Assembly (NCBI GenBank): GCA_017520155.1
Contig: JAFXGR010000085.1
Location: forward strand, 1 to 53,978
DNA from: Lachnospiraceae bacterium
GTDB lineage: Bacteria > Bacillota > Clostridia > Lachnospirales > Lachnospiraceae
DNA: 53,978 nucleotides
Reading direction: 5' to 3'
In this document: positions 19,282-29,468 of the stretch, piece by piece
How the letters are laid out: each line of letters begins with the position of its first letter
Numbering within the stretch: the stretch's first letter is position 1
Translations under genes and position numbers: made by a program
The notes under the pieces: generated by a model
Told to the model about the DNA's origin: nothing
The model's input: the letters and a program-made list of their open reading frames with translations, nothing else
Database searches by the model: none

Positions 19282-20661
19282 TTATAATCCCAATAGATTT
19301 TCTCCGACTTTTACAATATCTCCGGCCCCCATAGTTATCAACAGGTCACCGTTGATAGAATTTTCCAATAAAAAGTTTTCAATTTCATCAAAGGTAGGAA
19401 AATAATAACATTCTTTTCCCAGCTTAATAATTTCATCTCTCAGAAGGGCAGAGCTAATCCCCAGGGTATCTGTTTCTCTGGCAGCATAAATATCTGCAAG
19501 AATAATTTTATCTGCCTGGGAAAGGGTTTTGGCAAAATCTAAAAGAAAGGCTTTAGTACGGGTGTAGGTATGGGGCTGAAAAATACACCACAGGGTATGG
19601 TGGGGGTAATTTTTTGCAGCTTCCAGTGTGGCGGCAATCTCTGTAGGATGATGAGCATAGTCATCAATAATGGTAATTCCACCAATTTTGCCTTTATACT
19701 CAAAACGACGCTTAGAGCCCTTAAATTCCTGTAAAGCAGTGCAGGTATTTTCTTCCGGTAAAGAAAGCAGATCAGAAAGGATAAAGGCAGCCATGGAGTT
19801 GGAAATATTGTGTCTTCCGCAAACTCCCAGGGAAACCAAAACATCATCTTTGCCTTTTCGTACCAGACGATAGGAGCCAAGCCCCAGCTCATCATAGGCA
19901 ATATCACAAGCATAGTAGTCACAGTCCGGAGTAAAGCCATAGGTAATCACTGAGCAGGAAAGATCTTTAGTGATAAAGTCCAGTTCTTCAATTTCCTGAT
20001 TTATAATTAAAGTTCCCTCAGAAGGAAGGAGAGAGGCAAATTCATGGAATGAAGTTCTGATTTCCTGAATATTATGGAAAAAGTCCATATGATCTTCTTC
20101 TATATTTAAGATAATACCGATTTTGGGAAAAAACTTTAAGAAACTGTTGGTGTACTCGCAGGCTTCGGTAACGAAATAAGGAGAGCTTCCGATACGGATA
20201 TTTCCTCCGATGGAAGGAAGAATTCCCCCAATAGATAAGGTGGGATCTGTATGAGAAGCCAGAAGAACCTGGGAGATCATGGAGGTTGTAGTGGTTTTTC
20301 CGTGGGTACCGCTGACGGCTATGGGCATATCATAATTTTTCATCATTTGTCCAAGAAGCTCAGCACGGGAAAGACTGGGAAGGTTTAAAGCCTTCATTCC
20401 CAGCCATTCCGGATTATCCTCATGGATGGCAGCAGTATACACTACCAAATCTACAGATTCATCCATATGACAGACGGACTGACCGTAATAAATATTGGCA
20501 CCTAAGGAGGCCAGTTTTTGGGTTAAAGGTGAGGCAGTAGAGTCAGAACCGGAAATTTTAAAGCCTTCTTTTAAAAGAATCTCTGCCAAACCGCTCATGC
20601 TGATGCCGCCAATACCGATAAAGTAAATATGAATTGGTTTTTTAAAATTAATTTCAAACAT
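19282..20661 (-). CDS. murC: UDP-N-acetylmuramate--L-alanine ligase
   Basis: MurC adds L-Ala to UDP-MurNAc, the first amino acid of the peptidoglycan stem peptide, in the cytoplasm. The N-terminal Rossmann motif is IYFIGIGGISMSGLAEIL. The ATP P-loop is GTHGKTTTT (118-126), and NIEEDHMDFF and the C-terminal DDYAHHPTEIAATL are Mur-ligase signatures. Length 459 is normal. AGAGGGT lies before ATG. It is transcribed from the divergent region shared with glgC, toward the DnaA-box cluster. Confidence 0.97.
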   Translation of the reverse strand: MFEINFKKPIHIYFIGIGGISMSGLAEILLKEGFKISGSDSTASPLTQKLASLGANIYYGQSVCHMDESVDLVVYTAAIHEDNPEWLGMKALNLPSLSRAELLGQMMKNYDMPIAVSGTHGKTTTTSMISQVLLASHTDPTLSIGGILPSIGGNIRIGSSPYFVTEACEYTNSFLKFFPKIGIILNIEEDHMDFFHNIQEIRTSFHEFASLLPSEGTLIINQEIEELDFITKDLSCSVITYGFTPDCDYYACDIAYDELGLGSYRLVRKGKDDVLVSLGVCGRHNISNSMAAFILSDLLSLPEENTCTALQEFKGSKRRFEYKGKIGGITIIDDYAHHPTEIAATLEAAKNYPHHTLWCIFQPHTYTRTKAFLLDFAKTLSQADKIILADIYAARETDTLGISSALLRDEIIKLGKECYYFPTFDEIENFLLENSINGDLLITMGAGDIVKVGENLLGL

Positions 20662-20970
20662 AATAGAACCCTCTTAACTTTAAGAAATATATTCCTATTA
20701 TACTCGTATTTACATAAAAAACAAAGATTTTTTCGTTGTCGAAAGAAAGAACACTTAACATCGAAAAATAGCTAAATATACAGAAAAATAGCGAAAATTA
20801 TAGATATTTTACTTAAAAATGCACAAAAATGCTACCGAATAAAGTAAAAATATTGTAAAACTTATTCACTTTATAAAAAGTGTATGTTATAATGGGAACA
20901 CTAAAGAAAAATAGGCAAAGCTGCTGTAGATAAGTAATATATTCATATAGAAAGAGTTAGGGGGGAGGAC
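20662..20970. promoter_or_regulatory. Divergent murC/glgC upstream region with a glgC promoter
   Basis: This 309-bp spacer holds no gene. On the + strand TTCACT (20865-20870), a 17-bp spacer and TATAAT (20888-20893) form a candidate sigma-A promoter about 78 bp before glgC. The transcribed leader ends in the unusually G-rich SD GGGGGGAGGAC. The murC side is AT-rich with no clear hexamers. Confidence 0.5.
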
Positions 20971-22242
20971 ATGATAAAAAAGGAAATGATAGCCATGTTA
21001 TTGGCAGGCGGACAGGGCAGCAGACTGGGAGTGTTAACCTCCAAAGTAGCAAAACCTGCAGTAGCCTTTGGGGGGAAATACCGCATTATCGATTTTCCAT
21101 TAAGCAACTGTATTAACTCTGGTGTAGATACTGTAGGAGTATTAACACAATATCAGCCGCTAAAGCTAAACTCCCATATCGGAATCGGAATTCCTTGGGA
21201 TTTAGACCGTAATATCGGAGGAGTAACGGTATTGCCTCCTTATGAAAAAAGTACCCACAGTGAATGGTATACGGGAACAGCCAATGCCATTTATCAAAAT
21301 CTGGCTTATATGGAAACTTATAACCCGGATTACGTACTGATTTTATCGGGAGACCATATTTATAAGATGGATTATGAGGTTATGCTGGATTTTCATAAGC
21401 AAAATAATGCAGAGTGTACCATTGCAGTTATGCCGGTGCCAATGGAAGAAGCCAGCCGTTTCGGAATCATGATTACAGATCAGAAACGAAAAATTATTGA
21501 TTTTGAAGAAAAACCTGCTAATCCTAGAAGTAATTTGGCTTCTATGGGAATCTACATATTCAATTTCAAAACCTTAAAAGAGGCACTGCTTCAGATGGCA
21601 GACCAGCCGGCACTTGATTTTGGAAAACACATTATTCCCTATTGCTATAAAAATGAAGCATCCTTATATGCTTATGAATTTAATGGGTATTGGAAGGATG
21701 TAGGAACTCTGGAATCTTACTGGCAGGCAAATATGGAACTTATTGACATTGTGCCTGAATTTAATCTTTATGAAGAGTATTGGAAGATTTTTACTAAAAG
21801 TGAAATACTTCCTCCTCAATATTTTTCCGAAAGCAGTGTAATAGAAAAAAGTATTGTGGGAGAAGGAAGTGAGATTTACGGACGGGTTTATAACTCGGTA
21901 ATCGGATGTGGAGTAGTGATAGAAGAAGACAGTGAAATTCGTGATTCTATCATTATGAACCATGTAACCATAGGAAAGAATTGCAGAATCAATAAATCCA
22001 TTGTGGCAGAGGACACTATAATTGAGGATGAAGTAAGTATGGGGATATCAGAGGAGGTTTCCAATGAAGAGTTTCCTCATATTTATAATCATGGTTTGGT
22101 TTGTGTGGGAGAAAAGAGCAGGCTGCCCAAGGGAGTAACCATAGGTAAGAACAGCTGTATTTATGGAATAACCAAGGCAGATGATTATAAAGATATGCAC
22201 CTGGAAAGCGGAAAAAACTTGATAAAGGCAGGTGATATGTAA
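20971..22242 (+). CDS. glgC: Glucose-1-phosphate adenylyltransferase, catalytic subunit
   Basis: The enzyme makes ADP-glucose from glucose 1-phosphate and ATP, the committed step of glycogen synthesis. The catalytic N-terminus is intact: [32 protein letters not shown] (pyrophosphorylase motif; two adjacent pieces), then [23 protein letters not shown] and FEEKP. The C-terminal third is a left-handed beta-helix with hexapeptide-like repeats. Length is 423. The stop overlaps glgD's start by one base (TAATG), giving tight coupling. In Firmicutes, GlgC works as a hetero-oligomer with GlgD. Confidence 0.96.
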   Translation: MIKKEMIAMLLAGGQGSRLGVLTSKVAKPAVAFGGKYRIIDFPLSNCINSGVDTVGVLTQYQPLKLNSHIGIGIPWDLDRNIGGVTVLPPYEKSTHSEWYTGTANAIYQNLAYMETYNPDYVLILSGDHIYKMDYEVMLDFHKQNNAECTIAVMPVPMEEASRFGIMITDQKRKIIDFEEKPANPRSNLASMGIYIFNFKTLKEALLQMADQPALDFGKHIIPYCYKNEASLYAYEFNGYWKDVGTLESYWQANMELIDIVPEFNLYEEYWKIFTKSEILPPQYFSESSVIEKSIVGEGSEIYGRVYNSVIGCGVVIEEDSEIRDSIIMNHVTIGKNCRINKSIVAEDTIIEDEVSMGISEEVSNEEFPHIYNHGLVCVGEKSRLPKGVTIGKNSCIYGITKADDYKDMHLESGKNLIKAGDM

Positions 22243-23360
22243 TGAGAGCAATTGGGATTATTTTGGCCGGCGGCAATAATCATCGAATGAGAGAATTGTC
22301 GGAAAAAAGGGCAATAGGAGCAATGCCCATTGCCGGAAGTTATCGAAGTATTGATTTTGTATTAAGTAATATGTCAAATTCCAAGATTCAGAAGGTGGCA
22401 GTTTTTACCCAGTATAATGCCAGAAGCTTAAATGATCATTTGAGTTCTTCCAAATGGTGGGATTTTGGCAGAAAACAGGGAGGATTATTTGTTTTTACTC
22501 CGGCCATGACTTCGGAAAACAACAGCTGGTATAAAGGAACGGCAGACGCCATTTACCAGAACCTGTCTTTTTTGAAAAACAGTCATGAGCCTTATGTGGT
22601 AATTGCTTCCGGAGACTGTATTTATAAAATGGATTTTGATAAGGTACTGGAATACCATATCAGAAAAAAAGCAGATGTTACCGTAGTGTGCAAGGATATG
22701 CCAGAGGGTTCTTTGCTGGAGCGTTACGGTACCATTAAAATGAATGAGGATTTCAGGATTGAGGAATTTGAGGAAAAGCCCATTGTGGCTAAATCAAATA
22801 CCATATCCTGTGGTATTTATATTATACGCAGAAGACTTTTAATTGAAATGATTGAGCGATGTGCAAAAGAGGATCGATACGATTTTGTAAGAGATGTTCT
22901 GATTCGTTACAAGGAATTAAAAAGGATTTATGGGTATAAAATTACGGATTATTGGAAGAATATAGCCAATACAGAGGATTATTTTGAAGCAAATATGGAT
23001 TTTCTGAATAAGGATATTCGTGAATATTTCTTTAAAACTTATCCGGATATTTATTCTAAGGTTGAAGATTTGCCACCGGCAAAGTATAATATAGGTTCTA
23101 ATGTAAAGAACAGCTTGATTTCCAGCGGTTGTATCGTAAACGGTGAGGTGGAAAATTCTATTTTATTTAAAAAGAGCTTCATCGGGAACAACTGTGTAAT
23201 TAAGAATTCCATTATTTTAAATGACGTATATATTGGTGACAACACGCATATCGAGAATTGCATCGTGGAGAGTAGGGCAACCATTAAGGCAAACTCATAT
23301 CATAAGGGCGAAGATGGAATTAAAATTGTTGTTGAGAAGACAGACCGTTACTTTATGTAA
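22242..23360 (+). CDS. glgD: GlgD, non-catalytic partner of glucose-1-phosphate adenylyltransferase
   Basis: A paralogue of GlgC with 372 residues. The pyrophosphorylase motif has diverged to GGNNHRMRELSEKRAIGAMP, losing the G-x-G-x-R and KPA residues needed for catalysis, while WYKGTADAIYQNL and ASGDCIYKMDF keep the fold. The Asp after SG in GlgC (GDH) is followed here by Cys (GDC). Known role in Gram-positives: raises the activity of GlgC in a mixed tetramer. glgA, glgB and glgP are not in the window. Confidence 0.94.
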   Translation: MRAIGIILAGGNNHRMRELSEKRAIGAMPIAGSYRSIDFVLSNMSNSKIQKVAVFTQYNARSLNDHLSSSKWWDFGRKQGGLFVFTPAMTSENNSWYKGTADAIYQNLSFLKNSHEPYVVIASGDCIYKMDFDKVLEYHIRKKADVTVVCKDMPEGSLLERYGTIKMNEDFRIEEFEEKPIVAKSNTISCGIYIIRRRLLIEMIERCAKEDRYDFVRDVLIRYKELKRIYGYKITDYWKNIANTEDYFEANMDFLNKDIREYFFKTYPDIYSKVEDLPPAKYNIGSNVKNSLISSGCIVNGEVENSILFKKSFIGNNCVIKNSIILNDVYIGDNTHIENCIVESRATIKANSYHKGEDGIKIVVEKTDRYFM

Positions 23361-23405
23361 GGCAGTTGTTTAACAACAAATCAAAAGCCAGGGAGGGTAC
23401 GCATT

Positions 23406-23672
23406 ATGACAATCACAGATGTATGGGTACGTAAAATTACCAAAGAAGGAAAACTGAAAGCCATAGTTTCCATTACCTTAGATAATGAATTTGTTGTTCA
23501 TGACATAAAGGTAATTGAAGGCGAGAAAGGTCTGTTCATCGCTATGCCAAGTAAAAAAGCAGCAGATGGTGAATATAGGGACATTGCCCATCCCATTAAC
23601 TCTTCTACCCGTGAAATGATTCAGTCTATTATTTTAGACAGATATCAGAAATCTTTGTTAGAAGAAGAGTAG
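23406..23672 (+). CDS. spoVG: SpoVG, RNA/DNA-binding regulator of septation and sporulation
   Basis: This 88-residue protein has the whole family core: [11 protein letters not shown], then [40 protein letters not shown] and a C-terminal helix. SpoVG is a small nucleic-acid-binding protein affecting cell division, cortex formation and virulence traits in Firmicutes. Its SD is GGGAGGG. It follows glgD by 45 bases with no terminator between, so some transcription from glgC is likely. A terminator follows at 23737. Confidence 0.96.
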   Translation: MTITDVWVRKITKEGKLKAIVSITLDNEFVVHDIKVIEGEKGLFIAMPSKKAADGEYRDIAHPINSSTREMIQSIILDRYQKSLLEEE

Positions 23673-23679
23673 GAAATAC

Positions 23680-23712
23680 TGTAACAGTTTAGGCGCAGGC
23701 CGGGCTGTTACA
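23680..23712. repeat. Imperfect palindrome with GTAACAG arms after spoVG
   Basis: TGTAACAG (23680-23687) and CTGTTACA (23705-23712) are perfect inverted 8-mers around a GC-rich 17-base centre. The left arm extends as GTAACAGTTTAG, related to the CTGAA-CT/TA-GTTAC elements found elsewhere in the window. Confidence 0.5.
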
Positions 23713-23736
23713 AAATTACCGCTTATAAGCAAGGTT

Positions 23737-23760
23737 AAGGCTGCCGAAAGGCAGCCTTTT
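23737..23760 (+). terminator. Intrinsic terminator after spoVG
   Basis: AAGGCTGCC-GAAA-GGCAGCCTT is a 9-bp stem with a GNRA tetraloop followed by TT. It is compact and GC-rich and separates spoVG from pth. Confidence 0.85.
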
Positions 23761-23786
23761 CGCTGGAAAAAAATTGGAGGAAAATA

Positions 23787-24368
23787 ATGTTTATTATCGT
23801 AGGACTGGGAAATCCCACAAAGGAATATAATAATACAAGACATAATATAGGATTTGATGTTATTGATTATCTGGCAGATAAATTAGGCATATCTGTCTTG
23901 GAAAAAAAGCATAAGGCTTTAATCGGAAAGGGAATAATGGAGGGGCAAAAAGTAATTTTAGCAAAACCCCAGACATATATGAACTTAAGTGGAGAAAGCA
24001 TAAGGGAACTGGTTGATTATTATAAAATAGAAGAAGAAACCAATTTGATCGTTATTTATGATGATATCAGTTTGGATGTAGGACAATTGCGAATCCGTAA
24101 AAAGGGAAGTGCCGGTGGGCATAATGGAATAAAAAGTATTTTAAAACACCTGGGACATGACCGGTTTTTAAGGATTAAAATGGGAGTAGGAGAAAAGCCC
24201 AAGGGATATGATCTGGCAGATTATGTTTTGGGATATTTCAAAAAAGAAGAAAGAATCCTTATGGATGAAAGCTGTATTAAGGCTATGGAAGCTGTAAAAT
24301 TAATGGTTTTGGATGAAACTGATCAGGCAATGAATATTTTTAATAAAAAGGTAAAGCAGGTAGAATAA
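23787..24368 (+). CDS. pth: Peptidyl-tRNA hydrolase
   Basis: Pth releases peptidyl-tRNAs that drop off the ribosome. Motifs: GLGNPTKEYNNTRHNIGFDVID with the catalytic His20 (longer motif, quoted only to its core: NTRHNIGFDV), KPQTYMNLSGES, VIYDDISLDVGQLRIRKKGS and GGHNGIKSI. Length 193 is normal. AATTGGAGG precedes ATG 23787. The mfd GTG follows immediately after its stop, the common pth-mfd order of Firmicutes. Confidence 0.96.
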   Translation: MFIIVGLGNPTKEYNNTRHNIGFDVIDYLADKLGISVLEKKHKALIGKGIMEGQKVILAKPQTYMNLSGESIRELVDYYKIEEETNLIVIYDDISLDVGQLRIRKKGSAGGHNGIKSILKHLGHDRFLRIKMGVGEKPKGYDLADYVLGYFKKEERILMDESCIKAMEAVKLMVLDETDQAMNIFNKKVKQVE

Positions 24369-27300
24369 GTGGAAGCAATAATGAAACCCCTGTCAGAGCT
24401 GGCAGAATATTCTGAAATGAAAAAAAATATGGAACAAAATAGAGGAGGAATATCCCTTAGCGGATGTATTGACTCCCAAAAGCTGCATATGATAGCCGGA
24501 CTGTCAGAAGGGTTCAGATATAAAATTATCGTAACCTATAATGAAATCAGAGCAAGAGAAATGGCAGAAGATTTTTCCTTTTATGACAGAAACGTAGTGA
24601 TTTTTCCGGGGAAGGATTTAATCTTTTATCAGGCAGATATCCATGGAAATGAATTAATTAAAAAAAGAATTCAGGTACTAAAACGGGTAATGGAAGAAAA
24701 ACCGGTTACCGTGATTACTACTTTTGGTGCTCTCATGACACCAATGATTCCGGTAAATATACTGAAGGAAAACAGGATTTTTTTGGAAAAAAATAAAGAG
24801 ATTGAGGAAGAGGTACTTTCCAAAAAACTGGTGGAAATGGGATATGAAAAGGTATATCAGGTAGAGGCGGCAGGACAGTTCAGTGTCCGAGGAGGGATTG
24901 TTGATATTTTTGATCTCACTCAGGAAAATCCATACCGTATAGAGCTTTGGGGAGAAACCATTGAATCCATCCGTAGCTTTGATGTACTAAGTCAAAGGTC
25001 TATTGAACAGCTGGAATCTATTGTTCTTTATCCAGCAGTAGAGATGATTATCCGGCAGGACAGACTTCTTATGGGAATGGATCGGATTCAAAAAGAGGGA
25101 CAGGAAGCCGCTGAAATTTTTAGGAAACAATTTCTCACAGAGGAAGCACATAGAATAGTAACTCACCTTAAAGAACTGAAGGAGCAAGTATTGGAGTTAA
25201 GACAGATGGTAAATCTGGATAGCTATATAAAATACTTTTTTCAGGATACCTGCTCCTTTTTAGACTTATTCAGTGAGGAAAAGACAGCAGTATTTTTAGA
25301 TGAGCCTATGAGAATCAAGGAGCATGCAGAAGGTATAGAACATGAATTTAAAGAAAGTATGATTCATCGTTTGGAAAAAGGATATGTATTGAAAGGACAG
25401 GCAGATATTCTGTTTTCCAAGGAAGAAATTTTTCATAAAATTATGGACTTTTGCTTTGCTCAGTTGGGATATATGGAGGAGAGAAATCACAGTATTCCTA
25501 CGAAGTTTAATTATAATATTACGGCAAAAAGTATTGCTTCTTATAATCACAGTTTTGAGCTTTTGGTAAAGGACTTAAAGCGATATGTAAAAGCAGGTTA
25601 TCGAATGATTTTATTATGTCCCTCCAGAACAAGAGCAAAGCGTCTGGCAGAGGATCTGCGAGGGGAGCAGCTAAGTGCAATTTACACGGAAGATCCTTAT
25701 AGAAATCCTCAGGTGGGAGAGATTATTCTTAACTACGGTGCAGTAAAAAGAGGATTTGAATATCCCTTACTAAAGTTTGTGGTAATTTCGGAAAGTGATA
25801 TTTTCGGTTCTCCCAAAAAAAAGAAGAGAAAAATCCGACAGTATGAGGGGACAAAGATCCGAGATTTTACAGAACTAAAAATCGGAGATTATGTAGTTCA
25901 TGAAACCCATGGTTTAGGAATTTATCGAGGAATTGAAAAGGTAGAGGTAGAAAAAATTGTAAAGGATTATATTAAAATTGAGTACCGTGATGGAGGAAAT
26001 TTGTATATTCTGGCTACGGGACTGGATTTAATTCAAAAATATGCCTCTGCAGAAGCAAAGAAGCCCAAATTAAATAAGCTGGGAACAAAGGAATGGCAGA
26101 AAACAAAAACCAAGGTAAGAGGAGCTGTAGGAGAAATTGCCAAAGAGCTGGTGGAGCTATATGCTATTCGCCAAAATAAGCAAGGCTTTTCCTTTGGAAA
26201 GGACACCGTATGGCAAAGAGAATTTGAAGAAATGTTTGTTTTTGAAGAAACCCAGGACCAGCTGAATGCCATTCAGGCCACAAAGGAGGATATGGAAAGT
26301 AATCGGATTATGGATCGCTTAATCTGTGGAGATGTGGGTTATGGAAAGACAGAGATTGCTATACGGGCTGCCTTTAAGGCGGTACAGGATGGTAAGCAGG
26401 TAGCATTTTTAGTTCCTACGACCATATTGGCCCAGCAGCATTATAATAATTTTGTACAGCGAATGAAGGAATTTCCGGTAAGAATTGACTTAATGTCACG
26501 ATTTCGCAATTCTACCCAGCAAAAGAAGACCATTACCGATTTGAAAAAGGGTCTGGTGGATATTGTCATCGGAACTCATAGAATTTTATCCAAGGATTTG
26601 GAATTTAAGGATTTAGGGTTATTAATTGTAGATGAGGAGCAGCGTTTTGGAGTAACCCATAAGGAAAAGATTAAGCAGTTAAAGGATGATGTAGATGTAT
26701 TAACCTTAACCGCAACCCCCATTCCCAGAACTCTTCATATGAGCTTAATCGGAATACGGGATATGAGTGTATTGGAGGAAGCCCCGGAAGAACGTCTGCC
26801 TATCCAGACTTACGTTTGTGAATATAATGAAGAAATGGTCCGAGAAGCTATTGTAAGAGAGCTCACAAGGGGAGGACAAGTGTATTATGTATACAATCGT
26901 GTAAATACCATTGCAGATATGGCGGCTGTAATTAGTCAGCTTGTACCTGAAGCCACAGTAACCTTTGCTCATGGGCAGATGAAGGAAACTGAGCTGGAAA
27001 AAATTATGTATGACTATATTAATGGTGAAATTGACGTACTGGTATCCACCACTATTATAGAAACAGGACTGGATATTTCCAATGCCAATACCATGATTAT
27101 TCATGATTCGGACCAAATGGGGCTGTCCCAGTTATATCAGCTTAGAGGAAGAGTGGGACGAAGCAACCGGGTAGCTTATGCCTTTTTCCTGTATCAGAAA
27201 AACAAGGTATTAAAAGAGGTGGCAGAAAAACGTCTTCAGGCTATTCGTGAATTTACGGATTTGGGAAGCGGATTTCGAATTGCTATGAAGGATTTGGAAA

Positions 27301-27902
27301 TTAGGGGTGCAGGTAATCTGTTGGGCAAAAAGCAGCATGGTCATATGGAGGCTGTGGGTTATGATTTATACTGTAAGATGCTTAATGAGGCAGTAAAAAA
27401 ATTGAAAGGTTTAGAGTGTCAACTGGAAGATTTTAATACTCTCATTGATTTAGATGTGGATGCTTATATCCCCCCCTCTTATATTATGAATGAAGTACAA
27501 AAGCTGGATATATACAAAAGAATTGCTTCCGTGGAAAATCAAGGGGAAAGTGAAGAAATGAAGCAGGAGCTTTTAGATCGTTTCGGAGAAGTTCCCCAAA
27601 GTGTGGAACATCTTCTTCGTATTGCCCTGATTCGGGTTCAGGCTCATAAAATCTATATTACGGAAGTAAAGGGAAAGAAGGAAAAAATATACTTTTATCT
27701 GCGTCCTGATGCCCAGGTAAATATTGAAAATATTTCCCTTTTATTGAAAGAATTTGAGGGGAAGCTAACTTTTACGGCAAAAGGAACCCCTTATTTTGTC
27801 TATAGTTATAAAAAAATGGATTTAAAGGAGAAGGATGCCAGACAGATTTTAGAATTGACGGAAAATATTCTGATAAAAATGGAACAATTTTTATTGAACT
27901 GA
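24369..27902 (+). CDS. mfd: Transcription-repair coupling factor
   Basis: Mfd removes RNA polymerase stalled at lesions and recruits UvrA. The 1177 residues show the UvrB-like N-terminal domains, the RNAP-interacting (RID/CarD-like) domain LKIGDYVVHETHGLGIYRG at about 510-570, and the RecG-like translocase with Walker A GDVGYGKTE and Walker B LLIVDEEQRFGV. VSTTIIETGLDISNANT and QLRGRVGRS are helicase motifs V-VI, followed by the TRCF C-terminal domain. Start GTG 24369 directly abuts pth; ATG 24381 (MKPLSEL) is an equally good alternative. Confidence 0.96.
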   Translation: MEAIMKPLSELAEYSEMKKNMEQNRGGISLSGCIDSQKLHMIAGLSEGFRYKIIVTYNEIRAREMAEDFSFYDRNVVIFPGKDLIFYQADIHGNELIKKRIQVLKRVMEEKPVTVITTFGALMTPMIPVNILKENRIFLEKNKEIEEEVLSKKLVEMGYEKVYQVEAAGQFSVRGGIVDIFDLTQENPYRIELWGETIESIRSFDVLSQRSIEQLESIVLYPAVEMIIRQDRLLMGMDRIQKEGQEAAEIFRKQFLTEEAHRIVTHLKELKEQVLELRQMVNLDSYIKYFFQDTCSFLDLFSEEKTAVFLDEPMRIKEHAEGIEHEFKESMIHRLEKGYVLKGQADILFSKEEIFHKIMDFCFAQLGYMEERNHSIPTKFNYNITAKSIASYNHSFELLVKDLKRYVKAGYRMILLCPSRTRAKRLAEDLRGEQLSAIYTEDPYRNPQVGEIILNYGAVKRGFEYPLLKFVVISESDIFGSPKKKKRKIRQYEGTKIRDFTELKIGDYVVHETHGLGIYRGIEKVEVEKIVKDYIKIEYRDGGNLYILATGLDLIQKYASAEAKKPKLNKLGTKEWQKTKTKVRGAVGEIAKELVELYAIRQNKQGFSFGKDTVWQREFEEMFVFEETQDQLNAIQATKEDMESNRIMDRLICGDVGYGKTEIAIRAAFKAVQDGKQVAFLVPTTILAQQHYNNFVQRMKEFPVRIDLMSRFRNSTQQKKTITDLKKGLVDIVIGTHRILSKDLEFKDLGLLIVDEEQRFGVTHKEKIKQLKDDVDVLTLTATPIPRTLHMSLIGIRDMSVLEEAPEERLPIQTYVCEYNEEMVREAIVRELTRGGQVYYVYNRVNTIADMAAVISQLVPEATVTFAHGQMKETELEKIMYDYINGEIDVLVSTTIIETGLDISNANTMIIHDSDQMGLSQLYQLRGRVGRSNRVAYAFFLYQKNKVLKEVAEKRLQAIREFTDLGSGFRIAMKDLEIRGAGNLLGKKQHGHMEAVGYDLYCKMLNEAVKKLKGLECQLEDFNTLIDLDVDAYIPPSYIMNEVQKLDIYKRIASVENQGESEEMKQELLDRFGEVPQSVEHLLRIALIRVQAHKIYITEVKGKKEKIYFYLRPDAQVNIENISLLLKEFEGKLTFTAKGTPYFVYSYKKMDLKEKDARQILELTENILIKMEQFLLN

Positions 27903-28022
27903 AAAAATAAATGAGATATGATAAAGGTAATTGAAAGAATGGAGGTAAAACATCGAGATGAATTGAGATATAGGTGAATTGTTACGATTATGATGTAATT
28001 TAAGATACGAAGGAATGATATC

Positions 28023-29468
28023 ATGGCAGACATGACATTAGTAGATTTTATGGAAAACTACAGTTTTTATATTATCTTTTTTTTACTAGCGGGGATCTGT
28101 GCTATATTATTTGCATTAATTTTGATATTAAGGGAACGCAGTAAAATTCAGAAGATTATGCATAAGGATCCCATCATGGATATCTGGAATTTAAATTATC
28201 TGATTTATCAGGGAAATAAGAGGCTCCGTACGGATAGAAATAAAAAATTTGCTACCGTTACTGTTAATATTGCCCAATTTCGAAGCTACAACCTTTTATA
28301 TGGCTGGGATATGGGAGAAAAGCTTTTGGAGTATATTTGTATGCTCTTAAATAACAGTGTTGATTCCAAGACAGAGATAGCATCCAGAGTACAGGGGGAT
28401 AGCTTTGTACTGTTTTTGGAGTGGGAGAACTGGGAAGATTTTATGACACGTCTTAGGAACCTCCAAAACAAAATACAAAAGAGTATTTATAATTTAACAG
28501 AAAATCATCTTAGAGTTCGTATGGGAGTTTATGCCTTAAGTGAAGAACAGGAGGATATGAAGGTAGCAGTGAATTATTCCAATCAGGCTCTATCAATGGC
28601 CAGGAGCAGGAAATGCAGTGAAATTAAAGTGTTTGACAGGGCTTTGGAAGAAAAACTTAGAGAAACTCACGAACGAGAGAAAATGCTGGAAAAAATAGAG
28701 ATAGATGATCGTTTTGTGGCATATTATCAAAATAAAGTAGATATTCGTACCAACCGGATTATTGGCGGGGAAGCACTGGTTCGTTTTCTGGATCCCTTAA
28801 AAAATGGAAAAGTGGAATCTCCTGCCTATTTTGTTCCTTATTATGAGCAAACCGGAAAAATTACCGAGATTGATTTTCATATTATGGAAAGTGTATGTAA
28901 GATGCTGAGAAAACGGTTGGATGAGGGAAAGACGATTGTTCCTATTTCTGTAAATTTTTCCCGTTTACATTTTATAAAGAAGGGGTTTCCGGAGCGATTT
29001 GAAGCGATTTTGGGAAAATATGGAATTGATAAGGAATATATTGAGGTGGAAATTACAGAAACTCTTATGATAGAAGAGTTGATGCAGCAAGAGATGATAA
29101 AGAGTACTCTGAATACGTTGAAGGAAAAGGGAATTCGTTTGTCTATCGATGATTTTGGATCAGGGTATTCTTCTTTGGGGGTTTTTGAAAAGATTCCGGC
29201 ATCAATCATAAAACTGGATCGCTCCTTCTTTATGAATCAGCAGGACAGAGAACGGCAGATTAAAATTATGCGTGGTATTGTAATGTTGGGACATGAACTG
29301 GAAGCTCAAACAGTCTGTGAGGGAATTGAAACAGAAGAAGATATCCAGGTTATGAAAGAAATTAAAACCTATATTGCTCAGGGATACTACTTTTCAAAAC
29401 CTATTCCACAAGAAGAGTTTGAAAAAATATTAGACAGGCAGGAAGAGATAAAAAGCGGTTGCCCCTAA
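28023..29468 (+). CDS. Membrane c-di-GMP phosphodiesterase: degenerate GGDEF plus intact EAL
   Basis: One membrane helix (about 14-36) is followed directly by a GGDEF domain (about 45-205) whose signature is RVQGDSF (122-128), not RxGGDEF, so no cyclase activity is expected. The EAL domain (about 220-475) keeps every catalytic residue I can place: Glu250-Ala-Leu, Asn311, Glu343 (EITET), Asp376-Asp377 (DDFGSG), Lys397 (IKLDRS), Glu433 and Gln453. It is therefore predicted to hydrolyse c-di-GMP to pGpG. The degenerate GGDEF may act as a GTP-sensing regulator, as known for similar proteins. SD AAGGAATGAT. The terminator hairpin overlaps its stop codon. Confidence 0.9.
   Translation: MADMTLVDFMENYSFYIIFFLLAGICAILFALILILRERSKIQKIMHKDPIMDIWNLNYLIYQGNKRLRTDRNKKFATVTVNIAQFRSYNLLYGWDMGEKLLEYICMLLNNSVDSKTEIASRVQGDSFVLFLEWENWEDFMTRLRNLQNKIQKSIYNLTENHLRVRMGVYALSEEQEDMKVAVNYSNQALSMARSRKCSEIKVFDRALEEKLRETHEREKMLEKIEIDDRFVAYYQNKVDIRTNRIIGGEALVRFLDPLKNGKVESPAYFVPYYEQTGKITEIDFHIMESVCKMLRKRLDEGKTIVPISVNFSRLHFIKKGFPERFEAILGKYGIDKEYIEVEITETLMIEELMQQEMIKSTLNTLKEKGIRLSIDDFGSGYSSLGVFEKIPASIIKLDRSFFMNQQDRERQIKIMRGIVMLGHELEAQTVCEGIETEEDIQVMKEIKTYIAQGYYFSKPIPQEEFEKILDRQEEIKSGCP

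Noticed and set aside
22242..23360. Second functional GlgC by duplication
   Set aside because: The pyrophosphorylase motif is degenerate and the protein matches GlgD, a known partner subunit, so this is not a redundant enzyme.
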